64,000 nucleotides of DNA from Stomoxys calcitrans (lineage: Eukaryota > Arthropoda > Insecta > Diptera > Muscidae). Below are positions 19,843 to 32,098 of this stretch, piece after piece. The stretch spans positions 128,191,453-128,255,452 of the forward strand of contig NC_081554.1 in the NCBI RefSeq assembly GCF_963082655.1, read 5' to 3'. The translations under genes were made by a program, and so were the position numbers. The stretch's first letter is position 1; every line of letters starts with the position of its first letter. The notes below the pieces were generated by a model, which saw nothing but the letters and a program-made list of their open reading frames with translations, did no database searches and was not told the origin of the DNA.

Positions 19843-22308
19843 GTGTAATCCCACAAAACCCATGCGGTTGGGGCGTGGGCCAGTAACCCGCCCCCGGAAA
19901 ACTATGAGAACTACTGTGAGAAATAAAGGAACACTAACAAGTAAAAGGTCGAATCTTATATACCCTTCACCATGGATCGCATTTGTCGAGCTCTTTCCAC
20001 GGTATCTCTTTTAAGAAAAGAAAATAATTTCTATGTTAGTGGAACAATATCAAGTTATGGTTAATTACGGACCATAATTAAATTGAATATTGTAGACCAT
20101 AGTAGAAGTCATTGTGTAAAATGCCAGCCAAATCTAGTAAGAATTGCTCATCGGTTTATAGGGGAGCTGTATTACGCTATAAACCGATTCATACCATATT
20201 CGACACGTATGTTAGAGGTCATGAGAGAAGCCGTTGTACAAAATTTCAGCTAAATCGGATAATACTTGCGCCCTTAAGAGGCTCAAGAAGTCAAGATCCC
20301 ATATCATTTATGGGCTTTATCAGATTATTGACCGATTTGAACTAATCTTAGGACAGTTGTTGAAAGTCATAACGAAATATCTCATGCAAAATTTCAGCCA
20401 AATCGGATAATAATTGCGCCCTCAAGTGGCTTAACAAGTCAAAATCCCAGATCGGTTTATATTGCAGCTATATCAGGTTATAGACCGATTTGAACTATTG
20501 TTAACACAGTTGTTGGAAGTCATAACAAAAACCGTCGTGCAAAATTTCAGCCAAATCGGATAGGAATTGCCCTCTCTAGATGCTCAAGAAGTCAAGACCC
20601 CAGATACGTTTATATGACAGCTATATCAGGTTATAGACCGATTTCAACCATACTCAGCTCAGTTGTTGGAAGTCATAATAAAACACCACATGCAAAATTT
20701 TAGCCGAATTGGATAAGAATTTTGCCCTCTAGCGGCTCAAGAAGTCAAGATCCCAGATCGGTTTATATGGCAGCTATATCAAAACGTGCACCGATATAGC
20801 CCATTTACAATCCTAACCGACTAATAAGAAGTACTTGTGCAAAATTTCAGCGGCTAGCTTTACTCTTTCGGAAGTTAGCGTGCTTTCGACAGACGGACGG
20901 ACGGACATGGCTAGATCGACTTAAAATGATATGACGATCAACAATATATATACTGTTCCGCTCATGATATTAAAATCGTTCTGGGAAATTTTAATGCCTA
21001 GATAGGGAAGGAAGACATCTTTGGTCCAACAGTCGGAAAGGCGACACGCTGATAAGGCGTATGCATCAGTTTATCTGCGCAATCTGGCTAGAAGAACGCA
21101 TACGCGATGATTGGCTTTAGACCTGGTAAATCCACCCCGGACCAGATATTCACAATGCGCCAAATCCTAGAAAATACCCAAGAAGAACAAATCAACACCT
21201 ACCATCTCTTTGTTGACTACAAAGCCGCCTTCGATACCCTTTTACGTTCAAAGGTATTTCAAGCCATGTCTTAGTTTGGTATCCCTGCAAATTTAATAAG
21301 ACTCTGCAGGATGACACTTGCTGATACGCGTTCCTCAGTAAGAATAGGAAAGAATCTCTCCGCAGACAAGGAGACAGCCTACCGTGTGATCTCTTTAATA
21401 TCCTGCTGGAGAAGATTATACGAGATGCAGATGTGAATAGATATGGCACATTAATCACAAGAGAACACATTGTACTCGCCTATACCAACGACATTGACAT
21501 CATAGGTCGGTCACCGGAAGTAACAACTGCGACCTTTGAAAGAATCGAAAAACAGTCAGTGAAAATGGGTCTGGCAGTAAATGGATATAAGACGAAATGG
21601 ATGGTTTCAACTCCAAAAACGACTTGTACATCCGAGCAGATAATGAAAATGGAGAAAGTTGAGAACCACAACTTTGAGATAGTAACATTATTTACCTCGG
21701 CACCGCCGTAACCGAAACGAATGACACCAGTTTTAAGATTAAGCGAAGAATAATATTGGCAAACAGATGCTACTTTTGATTAAATAAGCAGTTTAGAAAC
21801 AAAGCTACCTCTCGACAAACGAAGGCTACCTCTCGACAAACGAAGATTACACTACAAGACACTGATACTACCCGTGTTGTTATATGGTTCTGAAGCATGG
21901 ATACTTGCGAAAGCAGGTGAGGCAGTGCTTGGAGTATTTGAGAGAAAGATTCTTCGTAAAATATATGAACCAATTTGCGATAATGGAGAATATAGGCGAT
22001 GTATGAACCACGAGCTGTATGACGACGATAGCATAGTTACACGCATCAAAATACAACGGCTGCATTGGGTAGGTCATGTTGTCAGAATGGATGAAGAAGC
22101 TCCAGCAAAGAAGTTTTTTAAAGGCAAACACGTTGGTACACAAACCGGGAAGACCAAAAGCCCAATGAAAAAATCAAGTGGTGGGAGACACCTCGAAACT
22201 TGGTGTTAGCGATTTTAGAATGGGCTCAGAGGATGGAGGCCATTGGAACGCTATTCTACGTTCAGCTAGTGGAACAAATATTCTGTCATAGCCAATTAAA
22301 GTAGAGTA
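19843..22308 (+). mobile_element. LINE copy L2, split by repeat A
   Basis: The leader CCAGTAACCCGCCCCCGGA (near 19885) matches copies L1 and L3. Repeat A (19933-20955) interrupts it, then the LINE resumes at ATTAAAATCGTTCTGGGA. A deletion joins the endonuclease (near 21040) to a later point. RT pieces follow: FRPGKSTPDQIFT near 21120-21150, LAYTNDIDIIGRS near 21477 where the active-site YADD is YTND, then MGLAVNGYKTKW. The 3' part (21874-22209) reads LLYGSEAWILAKA and RLHWVGHVVRMDEEAPAKKF. It ends near AATTAAAGTAGAGTAAG. Deletion and active-site change make it dead. Confidence 0.85.
19933..20955 (+). repeat. Repeat A, copy A2, inside a LINE
   Basis: Starts ACAAGTAAAAGG and holds the ATCTTATATACCC and CACCATGGATCGCATTTG blocks. 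Modules at 20450, 20603 and 20756 are exactly 153 bp apart. The 3' end reaches AATATATATACT and is short of the usual GGTGGAGGGTATA terminus. Confidence 0.85.
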
Positions 22309-22360
22309 AGATATGCGATAACAATAGACAGACACGAAGATATTGTTCGCACACTTTATA

Positions 22361-22596
22361 TTGGGTTGCCCAAAAAGTAATTGAGGATTTTCCATATAGT
22401 TGGCGTTGACAAATTTTTTCACAGCTTGTGACTCTGTAATTGCATTCTTTCTTCTGTCAGTTATCCGCTGTTACTTTTAGCTTGCTTTAGAAAAAAAGTG
22501 TAAAAATGTATATTTAATTAAAGTTCATTCTAAGTTTTATTAAAAATGCATTTACTTTCTTTTAAAAAATCCGCAATTACTTTTTGGGCAACCCAA
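22361..22596 (+). mobile_element. 236-bp internally deleted mariner
   Basis: Perfect-looking terminal inverted repeats TTGGGTTGCCCAAAAAGTAA and the complement, flanked by TA on both sides (22359-22360 and 22597-22598). Left 120 bp and right 100 bp match the ends of the mariner at 31140-32098; the transposase middle is missing. It can only move if a full-length relative supplies transposase. Confidence 0.92.
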
Positions 22597-22621
22597 TATA
22601 TTATTTTTCCATTTCCTCGAT

Positions 22622-22850
22622 TTTTATACTATCTACCATAGGATGGTGGTATACTAACTTAGTCATTTTGTTTGTAACTCTTTGAAAAATTAATCTGAGG
22701 CCCATCAAAGTATAAATATTCTTGATCGTCTTGACCTTCCATGTCGAATAAGCTATGTCCGCCTGTTTGTCGAAAGCACGATAATTTTCGAAGGAGTAAA
22801 GCTAGCTGCTTAAAATTTTGCTCAATACTTCCTATTGTAATAGGATCCTT
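22622..22850 (-). repeat. Repeat A, copy A3, truncated
   Basis: Holds only the terminal 230 bp of family A in reverse: ATACTATCTACCATAGGATG, then CGAAAGCACGATAATTTTCG and AAGGAGTAAAGCTAG. Confidence 0.75.
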
Positions 22851-23254
22851 CGATCCTTGAAGGAGCCGCAAAAATTAATTAATATCATTAAGGCAATGTA
22901 CGGCAACAACACACTACAAGTCTGTCATAGTAGACATTATAGGGAGCCGTTTACAACTAACACAGAGGTGAAACAAGCCTGACATCTATCCCCTTTACTC
23001 TTCTGACAAAAATATGTCAGAAATAGCAATAACCAAACGAGCAATAACCTGGGGATTGCATAGACATCTCGAAGACCTCGACTGACGACAGACGACATAT
23101 GCCTTATTTCACACAAACATTGCGATATGCAGAGAAAAATCGACGCTCTGCTTGCTAAACGCAGAGGTCTTGAAGTCAATATTAAAATTCAAAGGCCATT
23201 CGACTAAACCATAAAAACAATAGGGATTTCGAAATTTATAAACAAAAAATAAAG
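22851..23254. other. No feature seen
   Basis: Unique-looking sequence. The 80-codon minus ORF at 22937-23179 has no recognisable motif. Confidence 0.3.
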
Positions 23255-23835
23255 TTTATGGAAAGCTTTTGCTATTTGGGATGTATGATGATAATAAATG
23301 GTGGGATCGTGAGTGACGTGTGCAACAAGTTAGGCAAAGCCCGATCTGCATTTGGACGCCTCTAAAAAATCGGTCGAACCCCAGAACCACCCACAAACAC
23401 GAAACTTCGAATTTTCATCGCTTGTGTAAAAACAACTTTGCTCTATGGAAGTGAAACATAGCCACAATAAAGGCGATAACTCAAAGCATTCAGACGTAAA
23501 TAAACAAATTCCTTCGTATTATATGTTGGGGTTTTTGGCCAAACACTATCACCAACGACGAACTTTGGAGAGAACCCAATGAAACACAAACAAAATATCA
23601 GATCATAAAAAGAAAATGGAAATGGATGGGCCACACTCTTCGCAAATCACATGAAAGTATTACTCGATATAGTCTAGAGTCGAACCCTCAAGGTAGCCGA
23701 AAACGACCGAAGAACACTTGGCGCCATATGATCCTAGTAGATATAAATAGAATACATAAGTCATGGGAAGAGATTAAAGTAACAAGTCAAGATAGAGTAA
23801 GATGGAATAATCTTGTAGAAGCCCTATGTTCCTAA
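23255..23835 (+). mobile_element. LINE RT C-terminal fragment of a second family
   Basis: Broken frames read ESFCYLGCMM, TTLLYGSET and, in 23626-23835, TLRKSHESITRYSLESNPQG, RPKNTW and QDRVRWNNLVEALCS. This is the typical C-terminal end of an endonuclease-RT LINE protein, from a different family than L1-L5. Confidence 0.75.
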
Positions 23836-23865
23836 GAGGAATATATAAAGAAAAAAAATACTTAC

Positions 23866-24429
23866 TTTGTCATTCCATTTGTAACTCTTTTTGAAAAATT
23901 AATCTGAAGCCCATCAAAGTATAAATATTCTTGATCATCTTGAACTTCTATGTCGATTAAGCCATGTCCGCTTGTTTGTCGAAAGCACGATAATTTTCGA
24001 AGGAGTAAAAATGGCTGCTTAAAATTGTGCTCAAACACTTCAGTTGGGATAGTAAATAACTTCCATATAAACCGATCTCCCAATTGTATTTCATGAATCT
24101 CTATAGAGCGCATTTATTATCAGATTTGGTTGAAATTTTGCACGTAGTGTTTTGTTACTACTTCCAACTTGGTCCATAAATTTATATAGCTCCCATATAA
24201 ACCGATTTTATTTCTTGAGCCTCTGGAGGGCGCATTTATTATCCGATTTGGATGACATTTTGCACGTAGAGTTAAGTTTGACTTCCAAGACTTTGGCTCA
24301 TAACTTGATAATCGAATCGCCTACTTTTATTTTTAAAAACTCTTAGGCAAGTACGGTCCATATCTAGAGCTCCCATATATACGAAAATATAATTGAAAGA
24401 ACTTGTCAAATGCGATCCATGGTGGAGGG
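23866..24429 (-). repeat. Repeat A, copy A4, first part
   Basis: Reverse orientation, from TTTGTCATTCCATTTGTAAC to CAAATGCGATCCATGGTGGA. It is cut at 24429 by a 2.9-kb insertion and resumes at 27305-27353. Confidence 0.8.
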
Positions 24430-27304
24430 ACGTAGCCAGGATTTTATTTTTTTTGGGGGCGGGCCACCCCACTTTTTTTTTAAATCGAAAATTAACTAAA
24501 TTCTTATGTTACAGTGAAATTGTTAAAGATACCTCAATTTTTTTTGGAAAATTGTGGTCGCTATTGTATGCAGGAACTGACCTATCGCTGGTGACATTTG
24601 GTCATAAAGTCAGAACTGAATTTTGAACAGATTGCCAACACACTATTTACAGGTCGATCTTAATCTTTCAAAGCCTCCAAAGTGTGGTTGTCTTTGCGAA
24701 TAACTTAGTTTTATAGTGAAAGTTTCGCCGAATCAGCTTCTGTATTTTGAAGATTTTTTTTTTTTCATTTGCGTTGATTTTTGCTATGTTATTGTTTGTG
24801 TCGGCCATTAAGCAACTATAATTGTAAAGTATTTAAAAAAATAATTTTTTAACCAATTTTTACGAAGAACCAACTACATTCTGCTTAAATGATGTCGCTA
24901 ATTTCTTCTTCGAACTTAAATAAAATCTATCGAAAATCCTTTTTTGATTGAAAATATGTCCGGTAAAAAATGCATTCAACTATTGTCATTTATGCTTATA
25001 ATTTCCATCATGTGCTTTATAAGTCCTAAAGTTTTCCTAATTTATTAGAGATAAAAGAAGAATAGGTGGTAAAACTAAAAATCAGAAACACGAAGAGATT
25101 TCTACGTTTTTGCAATTGTAAACTTTTTTGCTTTCTTTTCCCACTAATAAATGTCAAATGACCTATCGGCAAACGTAAGTGTAATGTAAAACTTGCTCTC
25201 ATAAATAAAAGTCTGCTGGCTAATATTCGTGATAATTAATATTTTTAAGATTACTCTTTGTTGATAATAGATTTTAAAGCAAAAAGTCTCTCTGATTTCA
25301 TTGATCAGGGCATTCCCATTATTTATGATAAAATTTTAATAAAACTGTTATTTTATCAGTAATATTTTTGTAATTTTTCAATAAAGAAGTCGTGAAATAC
25401 ATGGGTATTTCTCTATGAAACACGAACTTAATACCCACCATTTTGTAAACATGTAATTTGGCTCGTCGAATTTCATTAGAAATTTTCGTACATAACACAT
25501 AAGGAAATCATTATTTGCAAAATCTTTTCATTGTAAAAAGAGTTTCTTGGAAGAAAGTCAAAAATTCAAAAAGTACATTTTAAAATGGTTTAAATAATAT
25601 TTCACTGTGCTCAAATCTACAGTCAAAGCCAACAGAACTCAAAAATATCTACTAGAATTTTCGTCCCCTCATCACTATGAGCTCCGTATCAATTGCCTTA
25701 AATACTGTATTGTAAATTATGAAATTCCAAGAAAAAATCGAAATGGTTTTATTTGAAATAATTATTTTGAAATGTAAATTAATCTGGGTGATCATTTCGG
25801 GGTTTTAAAATTGTGTTTCCGAGTCCTTAAAATTTTTCATTTCATTCAAATAATTTATATTAAAATAATTTATAATTAAATATTGCTAATTATTCTTTGG
25901 AAACATTTTTCAGACTCACCAACAAAATGTTTGATTTAAAAACATTTTTTAATAATATTATTTCTACAGATAAAATTTCAATTAAAATAATAAAACGAGA
26001 ATAAAGAGAAAATTCTTACAGAATTATATCTTCGAAAAATTGTTGTTAAATGTATGTCTTTCGGAACAATTTTTATAAAAGAAAAATTGACAAGAAAATT
26101 CCATGAAGAAACGGTTAACAACTTTTGTTTAAAACAACCACAAAAGTTTTAACTTTTGAAAAAAATACATTGCAATCGTCCTTTAAACAAAATTGCATTA
26201 ACCCACCTTATCGACGAAAAATAACCAAAAATAGAGCTGGCGTGTAAGGAAAGCGGTTTCGTAATGAAATTTGGATTATCGTAAAGTGAACGACTGAAAT
26301 CGGTCACAACAATTTTGTCCGTTATGTTTTGGGGACAAATTGGTTTATCGAAAGTGGGCAATTTTTTATATCCAAAAAATTAAACGAAATAATTTCTCAA
26401 TATTCTTAGGAGTGAGAATCCGTTTAAATTTTTTTGCATTTGATGGTTTGTAAATTAAAAATTAAATTTATGACAATAATCCTCCTTTTTTGATAGCAGG
26501 TGCGATTGTATGCCAAAATAATTAAATCCAGCTTTCTTCGCTAAATGGTCGTAAAATATTAAGAAAATGTTTTTTTTGTTGTAGGCGCTAAGGAAATAAA
26601 CAGGTTTCTTCTTTAAAAAATTTTAAAATTCAAAATATTAAAAAGAAAATTCTACGTTAAATGAATTTTCTAAATTATGAAAATATAAAATTTCATCAAA
26701 ATCGGACAGCGTAATAAAGGGTGAGGAGTAATGGGTTAAAAGTTTGTCTTTAAAACTGTTCATTGAAAAATTTTACGAAAAATTTTGTTTGTTTATAGGA
26801 AATGAAGTGTAGCAAAATTTTACTAAAATTTTGGATTTGAAAAATTATCTCGAGGTTAGGTCCTTAAAAAAATGAAATTAGGTTCTTGAGAAAATTCATT
26901 AAAATTTTGTGTTTAGAAAAAATTTTATTGAATATTTTTTTAAAATTTTGTCCTCAGAAAAAATTTAATTAAAATGTTGTCCTTAAAAAAATTTTTAAAG
27001 AAATTTTTCTCTTAAAAATAATTTCGAGGAGGGTTCAGCACGGGCCTGAAGTTTTGTTATTAGAGAATGTTACGCTGAAATTTTGTCTTTAGTAAGAAGA
27101 ATTTCATTACAATTTTGTCTTTAAGAAAAATTATTTTCTAAGCAAAATGTTGTCTTTGTAAAATATTATCAATATGTATATAAATATATATAAATTATAA
27201 ATGTTACTGAAATTTTTTGTTTAGAATAAAATTAATCTAAATTTTTTCTTCAGACACGATAATTATGGTGGGGGCTCGGGCCCCCTTTGGCTGCGTTCCT
27301 GATT
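24430..27304. mobile_element. 2.9-kb insertion nested in repeat A, class unknown
   Basis: The repeat A sequence breaks at GAGGG (24425-24429) and resumes with GAGGG (27305-27309), a probable 5-bp target duplication. Ends are loosely inverted: ACGTAGCCAGGA with a G/C block GGGGGCGGGCC on the left, GGGCCCCCTTTGGCTGCGT on the right. The interior is very AT-rich and built of degenerate AAATTTTGTCTTTAGAAAAA-like units, especially 26750-27250. No transposase frame is visible. Confidence 0.7.
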
Positions 27305-27353
27305 GAGGGTATATAGGATTCGGCCCGGCCGAACTTAACGCGCTCTTACTTGT
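27305..27353 (-). repeat. Repeat A, copy A4, outer end
   Basis: GGGTATATAGGATTCGGCC through CGCTCTTACTTGTT is the complement of the family A start AACAAGTAAGAGCG. It completes the copy broken at 24429. Confidence 0.85.
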
Positions 27354-27561
27354 TATATATGATGTAGTGCCTAATAAAGACCCATCGCTTTAGAGGAACT
27401 AATCATTGAGTAAAGGCATAGTTTATACAATATGTATTGCAATAAAGAATAGTGCACAATAAAATGAGTTTGGATTTTTTTTGCTAACTAAACTTTTAAA
27501 ATATTCCCTATCATAGAAATCATAAAAATCAATAGAAATCAATGGAAAACAATTTTTTGTA

Positions 27562-28624
27562 TCATGATTTTAACTTTACTGAATTTGAGCAATTTGTATC
27601 TTTAAAGTTATCGTCCAACTTGACAGAGGGCTTTGAGTATACTATATCTTTTATTATTCGGTAAGGTTTATTGGTGGCATGTTCTTCCGTGGACTGGCTG
27701 GAATCCAAAAGGGAGTGGTACCAATCTAAATTATTAACATTAGGTGTTTCACCACCCAACTCCGAAGGCAGTATATCTTTGCACACTAATTCATGCAGCG
27801 AGTTCAGGTTTGTCCCATGCACATAGAAACGTTCTTTGATGTTTTCCTTGAAGAATGGTTTGATTACTGATAGTGCTAGTTCCACATACCATGGTTGCGC
27901 TATAAAGTGAATACCTTTAAATTTTATTGGCATACAATCCTATATGAATAAAAGAAAAAAAAAAAACAATGAAAATATTGACATTAAAGTCTATTTTTTT
28001 TTGTTGTCATAACTTTACCTGTAGGCCCTCAATCATGGTTTTCAATATTTTCGGCGTTAAATGTGTAGATTGTCTATAGGTAAAGTTGGTCCAGTCTACT
28101 ATGATGACAAAACCCAAGGCTTGATTCTGTACATCCTCTAATAATTTGTCAAGTGTTAGCAATAGGGCTCGGTATATATCCTGCAGTCTATATTTATTTG
28201 TATTCCAATTGGCCGCTGTAAAGGTCACAACCTTTCGCCCACGTCTATCACGTTGCGACAGCAATCCCGGATTGCCATCCCTTAGGGCTAACTGAATGTG
28301 TTCATCGAAAATATTAATATCCCTTAGTATTTGGACATTATTTTGTTTGTATTGTAGATATTTTATGAGCAATTCCATTGCACTGTCACAGTCAAATTTG
28401 CGCGCATGCAAAAAACGATAAAGAAAGCTATCATCATTACAAAATGATTTTTCTTTTAAGGCGTAATTAAGACTCGAAGCAGCCATTTCATTGAATTTTT
28501 TGAGTAAATACTGATGATTTTTCGCTTGATTCCGATTAACGTCTTTGACATCATTGTCAAAATATGTTGCGTAGTGTTTATTGCTATACGCTCGATTTAT
28601 AGAGATTTCAAAATATTCGGACAT
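27562..28624 (-). CDS. CRAL-TRIO domain lipid-binding protein
   Basis: Two coding exons, 28624-28019 and 27939-27562, joined across a 79-base intron (donor CAG/GTAAAG, acceptor CATATAG/GAT, phase 0), give 327 residues. CRAL-TRIO proteins of insects (alpha-tocopherol transfer protein, retinaldehyde-binding and clavesin types) bind hydrophobic ligands in the cytosol and are usually about 290-320 residues. The N-terminal helical part has FLYRFLHARKFDCDSAMELL (residues 68-87). The lipid-binding fold follows: GRKVVTF at 129-135, GFVIIVDWTNFT at 171-182, FKGIHFIAQPWYVE at 209-222, FYVHGTNLNSLHE at 240-252 and ILPSELGG at 258-265. The ATG at 28624 sits right after a splice acceptor (TTCCTTCCAG), implying an upstream 5' exon. 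All family motifs look intact; ligand unknown. Confidence 0.93.
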
Positions 28625-28634
28625 CTGGAAGGAA
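28625..28634 (-). promoter_or_regulatory. Splice acceptor before the CRAL-TRIO start codon
   Basis: On the minus strand TTCCTTCCAG ends directly at the ATG. It supports MSEYFE as the true start and a noncoding first exon further upstream, not located here. Confidence 0.65.
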
Positions 28635-28784
28635 ATAAGAAAGAAATGTTTAAAATAAAGTGACAAATACGGTGCTTATACTATTTAAAGGTTTAGACAT
28701 TGTTCAGATGAGTTCCAAGCATGCATGTTTGCCACCAGCAAACAACGTCTAGTTAAGAAACCAATTCTCCGCAGGTTAGTACAC

Positions 28785-30127
28785 AGAAAAAATATAGACC
28801 CAAATTTGACCGATTAAACATGGTATTGACTTCGATATTTCTTGTATCACGGCAAGTGATTAGTAAATAAGGCATGCGTTGAGCATATTTGTATACCCTC
28901 CACCATAGGATGGGGGGTATACTAATTTCGTCATTCAGTTTGTAACGCCTTGAAATATGCATCTAAGACCCCATAAAGTATATATATTCTTGATTGTCAT
29001 GAAGTCGATCGAGCCGTGTCCGTCTGTCTTTCGAAAGTAAAGCTAGATGCTTGAAATTTTGCACAAATACTTCTTATTAGTGTAGGTCGGTTGGGATTGT
29101 TAATGGGCCATACCGGTCCATTTTTTGATATAGCTGCCATGTAAACCAATCTTGGGTGTTGACTTCTTGAGCATCCAGAAGGCGCAATTCTTATCCGATT
29201 TGACTGAAATTTTGAATGAAGTTGTTTGTTATGACTTCCAACAACTGTGCCAAATATAGTTTCAATCGGTCTATAGCCTGATATAGCTGCCATATAAACC
29301 GATCTTGGGTCTTGACTTCTTGAAACACTGGAGGGCGCAGTTCTTATCCGATTTGACTGAAATTAAGCATAAAGTTGTTTGTTATGATAAACAACTGCGA
29401 TAAATATGGTTCAAATCGATACATAACCTGATATAGCTACCATATAAACCGATCTGGGATCTTGACTTCTAACGCCTCTAGGGGGCGCAATTCTTATCCG
29501 ATTGGGCTAAAATTTTGTACAACGGCCTTCAACATATGTGTTAAATATGGCCTTAACCGATCTATAGCCTGATACAGCTCCCATATAAAAGGATCTCCCG
29601 ATAATGCTTCTTGAGCCCCTACAGGGCGCAATTCTTATCCGATTAGACTGAAATATTATCCAATGACTTCTACTATGATCTTCAATATTCTATTTTCTTA
29701 TGGTCCGAATCGGACTATAACTTGATATATCTCAAATACCATAAAAATTCTTTTCCATTTTCCTTTGTTTGCCTAAAAAGAGATACCGCGCAATGAACGC
29801 GGCAAATGCAATCCATGGAGGAGATTTTATAAGATTCTACCCGTCCGAACTTAACACGCTCTTACTTGTTAATTGTACGAATTAAAATGTTATTTAATAG
29901 TATAAATTGTGTATTGACCAAGATAATATTGCGTTTCCTTTCACAAATATGTAAGCGAAAAGAAGTGCGAATGAGCCAAATAGATGTCAAGCTTCTATCA
30001 CATACAGACACAAAGTGACGTGGCTAGACAAAAAATATCAAGAAAATTAGAAGTGCGGTTTTTATATCGGTTTTATATATAAAATTTATTTTTTTTTCAA
30101 TTTTAAAAGTAAAACAAATTTATTGTA
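28785..30127 (-). repeat. Dispersed repeat C, copy 3, interrupted by repeat A
   Basis: 28785-28892 (CCCAAATTTGACCGATTAAA) and 29873-30127 (GAAGTGCGAATGAGCCAAAT) together match copy 2 at 17070-17345 in inverse order. Repeat A5 separates them. In copy 2 the two flanks are joined, so that copy is the empty site. Confidence 0.75.
28893..29872 (-). repeat. Repeat A, copy A5
   Basis: Full-length in reverse: TATACCCTCCACCATAGGAT at the left, several CTTGACTTCTTGA modules, and CACGCTCTTACTTGTT at the right. Confidence 0.88.
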
Positions 30128-31097
30128 AACAAGTAAAAGGGTGCAAAGTTCGGACGGGCCGAATCTTATATACCCTCCACCATGGATCACATTTGTCGAG
30201 TTCTATGCGCGGTATGTCTTTTTTTTGGCAAACAAAGAATATTGAATAAGAACTGTTATGCTATTGGAGCTATATCAAGTTATACAATAGTCCGATTCGG
30301 ACCATAAATAAATGCTGAATATTGCGCCTTGTAGGGACTCAAGAAGCAAAATTGGGAGATCGGTTTATATGGGAGCTGTATCAAGCTATAGATCGATTCA
30401 GATCATATTGAACACGTATGTTGAAGGTCAGGAGAGAAGCCATTGTACAAAATATCTGCCAAATCGGATGAGAATTGCGCCCTCTAGAAGCTCAAGAAGT
30501 AAAGATCCCAGATCGGTTTATATGACAACTATATCAGGTTATGTTCCGATTTGCGCCATACCTAGCACAGTATTGGAAGTCATAACAAAACATTTCATGC
30601 AAAATTTCAGCCAAATCGGATGAGAATTGTGCACCCTATTGGCTCAAGAAGTCAAGATCCAAGATCGGTTTATTTGACAGCTATATCAAAACACGAACCG
30701 ATTTGAACCATACTTAGCGCTGTTGTTGGATGTAATACCAAAACACCACGTGCAAAATTCGGATAAGAATTGCGCCCTCTAGAAGGTCAAGAAGTCAAGA
30801 CCCAAGATCGGTTTATATGACAGCTATATCAAGACATGGACCGATTTGGCCCATTTATAATCCCAACCGACCTACAGTAATAAAAAGTATTTGTGCAAAT
30901 TTCAAGCGGCTATCTTTACTACTTCGAAAGTTAGCGTGCTTTCGACAGACCGACGGACGGACATAGCTAGATTGATTTAAAACCACATGACGATCAAGAA
31001 TATATATACTTTATGGGGCCTCAGACTCATATTTCGAGGTGTTACAAACAGAATGACGAAATTAGTATACCCCCATCCTATGCTAGAGGGTATAAAA
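30128..31097 (+). repeat. Repeat A, copy A6
   Basis: Full-length forward copy: AACAAGTAAAAGGGTGC at the left and CTAGAGGGTATAAAAA at the right. It faces A5 with about 255 bp between them and is joined directly to repeat D at 31098. Confidence 0.88.
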
Positions 31098-31139
31098 ATG
31101 TTGCGTTGACATAATGTGATACAGAACAATGAACAAATA

Positions 31140-32098
31140 TTGGTTGCCCAAAAAGTAATTGTCGGTAATATATTGTAGTAGTAATATAGTCGGCGTTGAC
31201 AAATTTTTTCAACGGCTTGTGACTCTGTAATTGCATTCTTTCTTCTGTCAGTTATCAGCTGTTACTTTTAGCTTGCTTTAGAAAAAAGTACGCGAAATTT
31301 TGTTTACATTTGTTTGTTTGGCGTCAATTTTAATATGGGTACCACATGTACTGAAAGAAATTCATTTAACAAACCGAATCAACGCTTTTGATATGCACCT
31401 TAAACGCAATGAATTCGATCCGTTTTTAAAACGAATCATAACTGGAGATGAAAAATGGATTGTTTACAACAACGTTAGTCGAAAACGATCATGGTCCAAG
31501 CATGGTGAACCAGCTCAAACCACTTCAAAGGCTGATATCCACCAAAAGAAGGTTATGCTGTCTGTTTGGTGGGATTGGAAGGTGTGGTATATTTTGAGCT
31601 GCTTCCAAGGAACCAAATGATTAATTCGGATGTTTACTGTCAACAATTGGACAAATTGAATACAGCCATCAAGGAGAAGCGACCAGAATTGGTCAATCGT
31701 AAAGGTGTCATATTCCACCAGGACCACGCTAGACCGCACACATCTTTGGTCACTCGCCAAAAACTGAGTGAGCTTGGTTGGGAACTTTTGATGCATCCAC
31801 CATATAGCCCTGACCTTGCACCATCAGACTACCATTTATTTCGATCTTTGCAGAACTCCTTAAATGGTAAAACTTTCGGCAATGATGAGGCTATAAAATC
31901 GCACTTGGTTCAGTTTTTTGCAGATAAAGGCCAGAAGTTCTATGAGCGTGGAATACTACAATAAATTTGCCAGGAAGATGGCAAAAGGTTATCGAACAAA
32001 ATGGCAATTATATATTTGATTAAAGTTCATTCTAAGTTTTATTAAAAAAGCATTTACTTTCTTTTAAAAAATCCGCAATTACTTTTTAGGCAACCCAA
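31140..32098 (+). mobile_element. Mariner element, 5' coding part deleted
   Basis: Terminal inverted repeats (TTGGTTGCCCAAAAAGTAAT and the complement of TTGGGTTGCCTAAAAAGTAA) are flanked by TA (31138-31139 and 32099-32100). At 959 bp it is shorter than the usual 1.3 kb because the N-terminal DNA-binding half of the transposase is missing. The 236-bp element at 22361-22596 is a shorter derivative of the same family. Confidence 0.93.
31331..31964 (+). pseudogene. Mariner transposase catalytic domain, truncated and frameshifted
   Basis: Reads WVPHVLKEIHLTNRI at the start (linker before the catalytic domain), IITGDEKWIVY with the first catalytic Asp, then FHQDHARPHTS with the second and PPYSPDLAPSDYHLF with the third. 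This is a mariner D,D34D active site with all three Asp kept. A frameshift near 31590 splits the ORF in two (31300-31620 and 31566-31964), and the helix-turn-helix N-terminus is deleted. A stop after YERGILQ comes slightly early, and the following frame continues with a family-like end. Not functional. Confidence 0.92.

Noticed and set aside
28007..28666. Longer N-terminus for the CRAL-TRIO protein
   Set aside because: The extension would start at TTG and crosses a splice acceptor; the ATG at 28624 is better.
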